The translations under genes and the position numbers were made by a program. DNA of 64,000 nucleotides from the NCBI GenBank assembly GCA_037783415.1, contig JAZGTN010000003.1, positions 2,998,501-3,062,500 of the forward strand, given 5' to 3'. Origin of the DNA: Leptasterias polaris (taxonomy: Eukaryota; Echinodermata; Asteroidea; Forcipulatida; Asteriidae). Of the stretch, positions 57,768-64,000 are shown piece after piece. Position 1 is the first letter of the stretch, and each line of letters starts with the position of its first letter. Under the pieces are notes generated by a model. It saw only the letters and a program-made list of their open reading frames with translations, did no database searches and was not told the DNA's origin.

Positions 57768-58847
57768 CAACTTGGGCAGGTGGTTTCCTTTACCACCATG
57801 CAAAATCTAAAGTTTGTTGCACAATATAAGGGAATTCATTTCAGGTGAACAAACCAAAAATTGACTAGAGTGGGATTGGACCCTGTGACTTCGGGATTCA
57901 TACATACAGCCTTAAACTGCGCTATAGCCAGGTATGCTGTCAAGGTACAATGTAACCTGGTGAGGGGATCACCATATGGGGATTCAACTTTTTCTTTAAA
58001 TATCAAATTAATAATATTTTCTTTTTTTAGAAAAGTAATTTCTTCAGCTGTACTTTTGGTATCCATATCAGATTATGAAAGTTTTAAAAAGCATGTACAA
58101 GACAGGTTTGATTCTTTTAAAAGTAAATTACAACTAATACATTCTATGCTTATTGTCTGAGTACTGTGTATATCTAAAACTTTATTGTTCAAATTTCCAT
58201 AACTTCTGAAGATGATGCGTGATTAGTCCTAGTACAGGCCCAATTGACCCCTTGCACGACGCGCAGCGCACTTACACACGCCCCTGTCCCCCATTTTGGG
58301 AGTCAAAACGTACACAAAGAAATTGACCCAGAAATGGTGGAAATGGTTGACGCGCTCCAAGTCTGCATAGTGTCAATAGGTATTCTTGTAGGGGTATAGC
58401 CACTACTGTTGAAATGCACACAACCGAACTATAAGAAGCAACTCTTTGCAGATCTTGCATTTGACAAACTCGTTCTTGTTTTTGGTTGCATGGCTCCAAA
58501 CAAAGACAAACTTATCCATGGAGATACATGAAGGCATAATAAATGTTGTACAGCTGCTCTTGTGTAGTCTGCTGATCAGAAACACACTAGCTTGAGTCCG
58601 TTGCTCTTAACTGCTCTAGCATGACACGCCAACTATGTTAACTTGGCAAAGTCCAAAGCATGATGGCGTCTGCAAAGTAGTTGCACAAGGTCAACACAGT
58701 GGCCCCAAATTGTTGCTAAACTGTTCCTTATTAAGTCTGGTAGTTGTAATGGAAAGGTGTCTCCAACCCATCACAAACATCAAATCTCACCCCATCCATC
58801 ATCAAAATAGTCCTTCCAAGTATAAATGTCCATGGTGGTGTTAATCA

Positions 58848-61562
58848 TTAAGATCCTGCAACAGGAGAAACAAAAACTTAAGCTGCAACATAACCAACAA
58901 GATTTTAAACCCTTTGTTTCTCTATCAGTATCACCATATGCTCAGACATGACTAATTTTGGTGATTATTTTAAAAACAGTCCTTTCTTTAAAAATGCTTG
59001 AAAAATTAGACATTACACAAATTTGGTTTTGTTTTAGAAATGTAGAGATTATGTTAACATACTAGGGGCATTAACAATTTTCACTTGATTGTTTTTACAC
59101 CATGCAAAGCTTAAAATTTCACTTACCTTCTATCATAACCTTGAGATTGCAAGCAAGGTCATTTCTGCCAATCTGTCTTAAAGAATCATGCAGAACATTT
59201 ACCGGCCTGTCATTGTTGTTGTCATCTCTCCATTTTATGAGCATTTGAAAAATCTGCTCCCCTACCCCAAAGAAGTCTCTCTTAAGGTTTCCAACTTGTG
59301 TACTGGACACTCCAAGTAGGGTTGCTAGCTGCTGCCACCCTCTTCCCAAATCATCGGAAAGCTTCCGAAGTACTACATCTGTTAACAAATCTTACATGGA
59401 CGTAAGAAAATAAAATGAACAAAAATTTTACATTAAAACAGTTAGAATGAAATTGGTATGACTTTCCTAGTACAGTACAAACAGGTCTTATGTAGCATTA
59501 GAAACAAACATGGGCCCCAGCAGCTACCTAAACATATCATCAATTAGCTTTTCTGTCACAGGAGGATCTAGAAAGAATCAGGGAAGTAGTCTTATGTAAG
59601 AAGAACCTTCAGGATTTAATAGAAGGATCCAGACTTTTAACTCTTTTCTTACCAGAACCAAAATGAGAAAACATTTCTTCTTTTCTATTTGGGTCAAGTA
59701 CACTTTGTAGAATAGAATTGAAAGTCAGTATTTTGAACACGTTAATACAATACAATAAAAACTTTATTGTCCCTGCATGGGAAATAATAATAATATGGAT
59801 TTATATCGCGCTTTATCACACCCAAGGGCGTCTCAAAGCGCTTCGAACATTATTACCCCTGGTCACTGGGCCATTTATTTCATTCCTTAAACCATCTCAG
59901 CTCCCTGGGGAGTATACAGCCTGTGCTGCAATATATGCGCTACTAGGCTAAATCAATCACAAGAACCATCTCTGCCCTCACAGGTACCCATTTTACCCCT
60001 GGGTGGAGAGAAGCAATTATAGTTAAGTGTCTTGCTCAGGGACACAAGTGTCACGACCGGGACTCAAACCCACACTCTGCTGAACAGAAACACCAGAGCT
60101 TGAGTTCGGTGCTCTTAACCGCTCGGCCACGACACGCCAAATAGGCTAGAGTGAGGTATTATTATTCAATTGAAAAACACAAGACCGCCGGACTTGTCTG
60201 GTCGTGAGCTTACTGGCCCGACACAAAAACTACTGACCTCGGGCCTGCAGTCCAGTGTAAAGTTCAAGCCCTGACTACATGTATGAGGATTGAGGTAAAT
60301 GTGTGAGCAAGTGGGCCTCAGGAGCTACGGTTAAAAATGAACCAAAGGAATTTTGCCATTGAGCAAGGGCTTTACTTACCTACATTTTCACGCCTGGCAC
60401 ACTGCTCTTCTCTAGACCTTAAGGTACCTACATCAAGTAAACCGAATGGTTTGTGTTACATTTCATTTTCCTCACAGTCTGCTGAGCTTTTAGAATAATG
60501 CTTAGACTTTGAAACCTTTCCAATAAAATAACATAAAATCTATAATGGCCTCACGTTTCAACCCTCACATGTCAAAACGTAAGGCCATTAACCATTTACA
60601 TTTGAATTTATACCAAAAGTCATTTTGGTTGTTAAGTAGTTTGCAACAGCTAAAAATCCATTTTCCCAATAAAATAAAATACTACTAAACATTGTAAATT
60701 GGTACAATTAATTATTTTGTAGGGCCAACTTCTTGAAAATGCAAAGTAATTTTGTCGTCACAACTCTAAATTCACAGAAAAGGATTTGCAGCTTAAGCTG
60801 AACACATTTCAACTTGAGTGCATTATTAAAACAGTTGCAAATTTGTGTCACCTAGATTTGCGTTCACATTAAGTACAAACTGGTCTTACTATTAATCTGA
60901 TATTTTTGTCGAAGTATTTACTTTCAAGTTTTGGTGAGAAAAAAAAAATACATCTACAATTACACCAAGTCACCAAAGAAAGTTTAAACTTTATCTAATG
61001 ATAAACTTCTTTTTTTAAAGAAAAGAAAAGAGAAAATTTTAAACGGGTAGATTGCAAATTGACTAGTCCACTGGGAAACCTGGAACGTCAAGTTGTGGTT
61101 TTGATTTATAGGCCGTAGCAGTTTTCGCAAGACAATGTACAACATGGTAAGGGCAAGCTGCTATAGTTTCTGTACAGTGGTCATTGGTCTGATGGTCCAG
61201 TGGGCACTTTGACCCCAGATGTACATGTACATGTAGAGTACTTATGGAATATACAATACTTGGTTTACATTACCATTTTTAAGTTCATTTGCCAAATCTC
61301 TCCTTCTATGTTGATTAAGAGCTTTTATTAAAGTTTCCATTTCATTTCTATCCTCGCTCAGATCTTGATCAAAGTCATTTTGCCACATTATCAGCATTTG
61401 AAAGACTTGCTCCTCTGTCCCTTCGGCTTGGTAGTCCATCTTTAAAATGGAAACCCTTCCTGCTGAGATATTGAGAAAGGTTGCCAGGCTTTCCCATCCA
61501 ATACCTAATTTCTGTGACAACAGCCGCAACGTCTTTGCATCTATGCTTAATTGAGCAGCCAT
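58848..61562 (-). CDS. Tandem death-domain protein
   Basis: Exons in transcript order: 61274-61562, 59127-59378 and a short terminal exon 58848-58855, giving about 182 residues. The start has a strong Kozak context (ACACC-ATG-G). Each of the first two exons encodes one death-fold domain. Domain 1 (about 5-95) has the GW pair at 22-23, LATFLNIS, and FQMLIMW with Trp60. Domain 2 (about 98-178) has GRGWQQLATLLGVS with Trp111, and FQMLIKW with Trp146; both end in an R-x-DLA helix. The W-LA-LG ... ML-W ... DL-L pattern is diagnostic for death domains, which self-associate to build signalling platforms. No kinase, caspase, TIR or membrane segment is encoded, so it looks like a pure adaptor. Echinoderm genomes are known for expanded death-fold families. 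The last exon (acceptor TGTTGCAG, then Gly-Ser-stop) is an inference; a different 3' exon is possible. Confidence 0.82.
59783..60138 (-). mobile_element. tRNA-derived SINE with (ATT)n-type tail
   Basis: On the minus strand the head GGCGTGTCG is followed by an A-box region TGGCCGAGCGGTTAAGAGC and a B-box GGTTTGAGTCCC, as in a tRNA-Leu/Ser-like head. A body with GTGTCCCTGAGCAAGACAC follows, and the 3' end GCGCGATATAAATCCATATT leads into TAT repeats. It lies in the intron between the two death-domain exons, in the gene's orientation. A head-only fragment is near 58565-58635 (minus strand). Confidence 0.8.
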
Positions 61563-62099
61563 GGTGTTGGTAATAGTAGAGAGTCAGAGGTGGATATCCG
61601 CGTATTAACAATCTGGCAAAAATACATAAAACATGAAACATAAAATTATCAAATAATAAATCACCAGGCAAACTGACTGGGTAAATACTAATTACTTTTG
61701 AGTTGAACACAGAAAAATTGAGCATAGAGCGGGATTTGAATCGTTCACAGTGGCGGAATGAACCTCATCTAGGAGTAGTCAGTGGTCACAACTATACTTG
61801 GGCTAAGTACTAATTGTACGTACATGTAGTAACTTGTAGTTGTGCATGTATGGCCTACACAATACTAGACAAGAGTAGTTAATTTTTTAGTTCGTTTTAA
61901 GTTTTAACCTTTGCTCTACGCCTGTGTGGTTCAACTGCTAAAAACAGTGCTGCTAGTCTAGTGAACCTGTTTACTGATACTCCTAGTAGTATGAGTATGA
62001 CTATTTAGTGTGAGGTTAGCGGAACGAACCTCTAATCTTATGATAGTTCTAGGACTTGGACTGTGTTTTGTTACTGTCCGTAGTTTGTGTTACTAATAC

Positions 62100-62330
62100 T
62101 GTAGCCCCATAATAGTGCCAATACGCTGGACTCCCTCTAGTGGCGATAATCGCCGTCGAGAGGATGGAGGGTTGCGATTATCGCAATTAGACTCCCCCGC
62201 TTCTTGGCCCCGCTTCTTACCATAGCACAATTGTGGAGAGCACTTCTTTAACACGAAAATGTGCAAATACGTCAGGAGGGTTGTGATTATTGCAACTATG
62301 TTAGACCCAGTAACTGGGGTGCAGTACTCT
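62100..62330. repeat. Second copy of the repeat hit by the Foldback-like element
   Basis: GCCCCATAATAGTGCCAATA, GGACTCCCTC, CGCTTCTTGGCC, TTGTGGAGAGCA and AAAATGTGCAAATACG appear in the same order as, in reverse, around 38140-39185. Here no Foldback arrays interrupt it. GCGATAATCGC-type palindromes lie inside. Confidence 0.55.
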
Positions 62331-62932
62331 TTATTTTCTACCCCAATCTACTGCTGCACCGCGACGTCGCAGTATGCACGGCACCCGTTTAATTCTGAGA
62401 GTGTTCTCAAAATTAAGTTGATCGTGACGGATGGTTACACCAATTGATGACTTAAAAATCATTAATTTGGAGCACAAAAAAATGATTATGAGTACACTTA
62501 AATGCCTGATGTTGCATCTTTGACATATCGAGAAGCCGTAGTAACGGCTTTCTGTCATGCATTCTGAAATCTGGGGCATTTTTGTGGCTGGGTGTTTAAA
62601 AAATGATAGCAAAGTGTCGAGGTTTCCCATTCGTTATCTACAACTTACAAGTTCGCTGGGGCGTTTTAGGGCGACCGCAGACCAGATGTCAAAATTTCGA
62701 AAAAACGAGTACCAGGGCATGCAGGGACAGGGTACAGCGCCCCAGTTACCATGGTTACTGATGGGGGAACAGTTACAACTTACATGTATGTATGTAGTAT
62801 TTAGTATTTACTATTATTATGTGTGCTGTAAATGTGGGCAATGGCTAAATTCTGCATCCATGATGATCCGGCCACCACATTTATTTAATTATAAAATATC
62901 TCCCTTGTTTTATAGCCTAAACAAGGGAGTAT

Positions 62933-63045
62933 AGACCCAGCCCAGTAACTGGGGCACTGTACTCCTTTTTTCGAAATTTTGACATCATCGGTCGGATGTC
63001 AAAATTTCGAAAAAAGGAGTACAGCGCCCCAGTTAACTGGGTCTA
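62933..63045. repeat. 113-bp fold-back with TAGACCCAG ends
   Basis: TAGACCCAG ... AGTAACTGGGGC ... TCGAAATTTTGACATC pairs with GATGTCAAAATTTCGA ... GCCCCAGTTAACTGGGTCTA around an 8-bp loop. Parts recur at 62303-62340 and 62685-62755. A 30-bp stem-loop (CTCCCTTGTTT ... AAACAAGGGAG) lies just before it. Confidence 0.8.
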
Positions 63046-63336
63046 CAACATACAAATGGATTATTACCTGTCCAATCAAATAAATCCCCTATGGAGATGT
63101 ATATGGATGGCTATAAAACATAAACAATTTTGTAATCTACCCGCCGTCCGACACCTACCTCCTGTCATTAGTGTCAGTCAGTCCGTCAGTGTGAATCTGA
63201 GATAGAGATTCAGTGAGTGAAAAATTACACGCGTGCGTTTCTTCCCCGAATTCGCGAAATGGTGAGGATGGTTTTTGGTACTTCCCCCTTTTTTCAATTT
63301 CGCAATGCTCTCCCCGTCCCGTATGCATTTTTTTTG

Positions 63337-63606
63337 TTTACACCTTAGCGAGGGGTTTTGTACTGTAATAGAATTCCTGTCTTGAGATGAGACTACAAAC
63401 ATTTATGCCAAAAGGGGATTAGGGTTAGGGTTAGAGTTGGGGTAAGGATTAGGGTTAGGGTTCGGGTAAGGGTTAGGGTCAGGGTCAGGGTTAGGGGGTT
63501 GGGTTAGGGTTAGGGTTAGGGTTAGGGTTTAGGGTAAACCGTAGTCTCCTATCTCAAGACGGAATTGACAGTGTTACAGTACAAAACCCCTCGCTGCGGT
63601 GTAAAA
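63337..63606. repeat. Telomere-like TTAGGG array inside inverted repeats
   Basis: A degenerate TTAGGG array (about 63418-63535, with TTAGGGGG, TCAGGG and TTCGGG variants) sits between about 60-bp arms: GAGGGGTTTTGTACTGTAAT and TCTTGAGATGAGACTAC at left; GTAGTCTCCTATCTCAAGA and TACAGTACAAAACCCCTCG at right. The arms share AATTC(C)TGTC as well. Confidence 0.85.
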
Positions 63607-63960
63607 GAAAAATACGCTCCACGTATGGGGCGAGGGCGCGATCGTGAGATTGCGTGCTCGCAGTGAAAATCTTGCGATGGAATTGCTGCCATATATCTAA
63701 GTCGAGATTGCGTAGCGCAATGGAGTTGAAAGCGCAATATAACTGGACTGTGTAAATGCTGAGGAGGGCGCCCTTGTTTCAACGTGGAGACCGACAATCA
63801 ATCAATCGCGATTGATATCTGAGATTTCCTGCACTTTTTGTGCGGTGTGTTTTTAAGCCACAAAACACAACCACCCCTCTTCAACAAAGTTAATTTAATT
63901 CGTCGAAAAAACGACTGTGCCCCAGTACAGATTTGCTGTGATTAAAGATCGCGGGGAGCC

Positions 63961-63976
63961 ATGGACGTTTCCAAAG
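63961..63976 (+). CDS. Possible first coding exon of a gene running off the window
   Basis: GAGCC-ATG-G is a strong start context, and after five codons (MDVSK plus one base) there is a good donor, GTAAAT, at 63977. The sequence just before it is GC-richer than its surroundings. This would be partial, with the rest beyond the right edge. Five residues are not enough to identify a product, and the call rests only on start and donor signals. Confidence 0.3.
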
Positions 63977-64000
63977 GTAAATTTCATTGATTTGCTTTCT

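Larger units (their letters stand above)
52075..58847. other. Region upstream of the PRR14-like gene
   Basis: No further coding exon supported. The region contains a decayed MITE (52505-52810), a fold-back (53016-53170), a 93-bp tandem duplication (about 53583-53760), a TACGAGTT minisatellite (54195-54420), a 376-bp G-rich tandem duplication (55204-55960), a LINE fragment (56519-57205), an AGACC-rich stretch (57205-57345) and MITE copy 2 (57600-57767). The 5'-UTR exon and promoter of the PRR14-like gene must lie here, and the death-domain 3' UTR at its right end (AATAAA on the minus strand near 58180). Confidence 0.55.

Noticed and set aside
63418..63535. True chromosome end
   Set aside because: The array is short and degenerate, flanked by inverted arms, and followed by ordinary sequence with a possible exon.

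Overview
The window is a stretch of animal nuclear genome: spliced genes with GT-AG introns, no operons, and dense interspersed repeats. The gene set, the tRNA-derived SINE with its L2-type LINE, and the tandem death-domain protein suggest a marine invertebrate deuterostome, most likely an echinoderm. I cannot fix the species or class from sequence alone.

Five protein genes can be assembled exon by exon. A MIF-family tautomerase lies on the plus strand (4874-6734), with a TATA box and a non-coding first exon. The other four are on the minus strand: a class I fructose-bisphosphate aldolase (12370-18797, seven coding exons, 363 aa); the mitochondrial 16S rRNA 2'-O-methyltransferase MRM3/RNMTL1 (34058-39742, four exons, 442 aa); a 1210-residue PRR14/Tantalus-type nuclear protein (46136-52011, three coding exons, one of them 3.5 kb); and a small protein of two tandem death domains (58848-61562). 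A plausible start exon of a sixth gene sits at the right edge (63961-63976, plus strand). The five genes do not form a pathway. They cover inflammation and tautomerase activity, glycolysis, mitochondrial ribosome maturation, heterochromatin and lamina organisation, and death-fold signalling. From memory, human relatives of four of them lie on chromosomes 16p11, 17 and 22, so their closeness here may reflect ancient linkage.

Most of the rest is transposon-derived. Layout: 1-4.4 kb, MITEs and fold-backs; 7.9-9.0 kb, nested TTAAAGG-type MITEs; 18.8-34 kb, a large gene desert holding a 970-bp TTAA-flanked element, a 4.18-kb terminal-inverted-repeat element studded with at least 12 copies of a TGTAACCTCCGAAACA motif, an adjacent element filled with AGAGATATCTCT palindromes, and LINE fragments; 36.6-37.3 kb, a 50-bp minisatellite inside an MRM3 intron; 38.4-39.1 kb, a Foldback-like element whose ends are inverted arrays of a 16-bp unit, also within an MRM3 intron; 50.8-51.8 kb, a perfect 131-bp hairpin plus a poly(A)-tailed SINE inside the PRR14-like gene; 54-57.2 kb, minisatellites, G-tracts and a 5'-truncated L2-like LINE; 59.8-60.1 kb, a tRNA-derived SINE inside the death-domain gene whose 3' end resembles that LINE; and 63.3-63.6 kb, a degenerate TTAGGG array enclosed by inverted repeats.

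The best candidates for something undescribed are the 4.18-kb element with its repeated internal motif, the 16-bp-array Foldback element, the hairpin-enclosed telomere-like array, and the group of MITE families sharing TTAAAGG ends.
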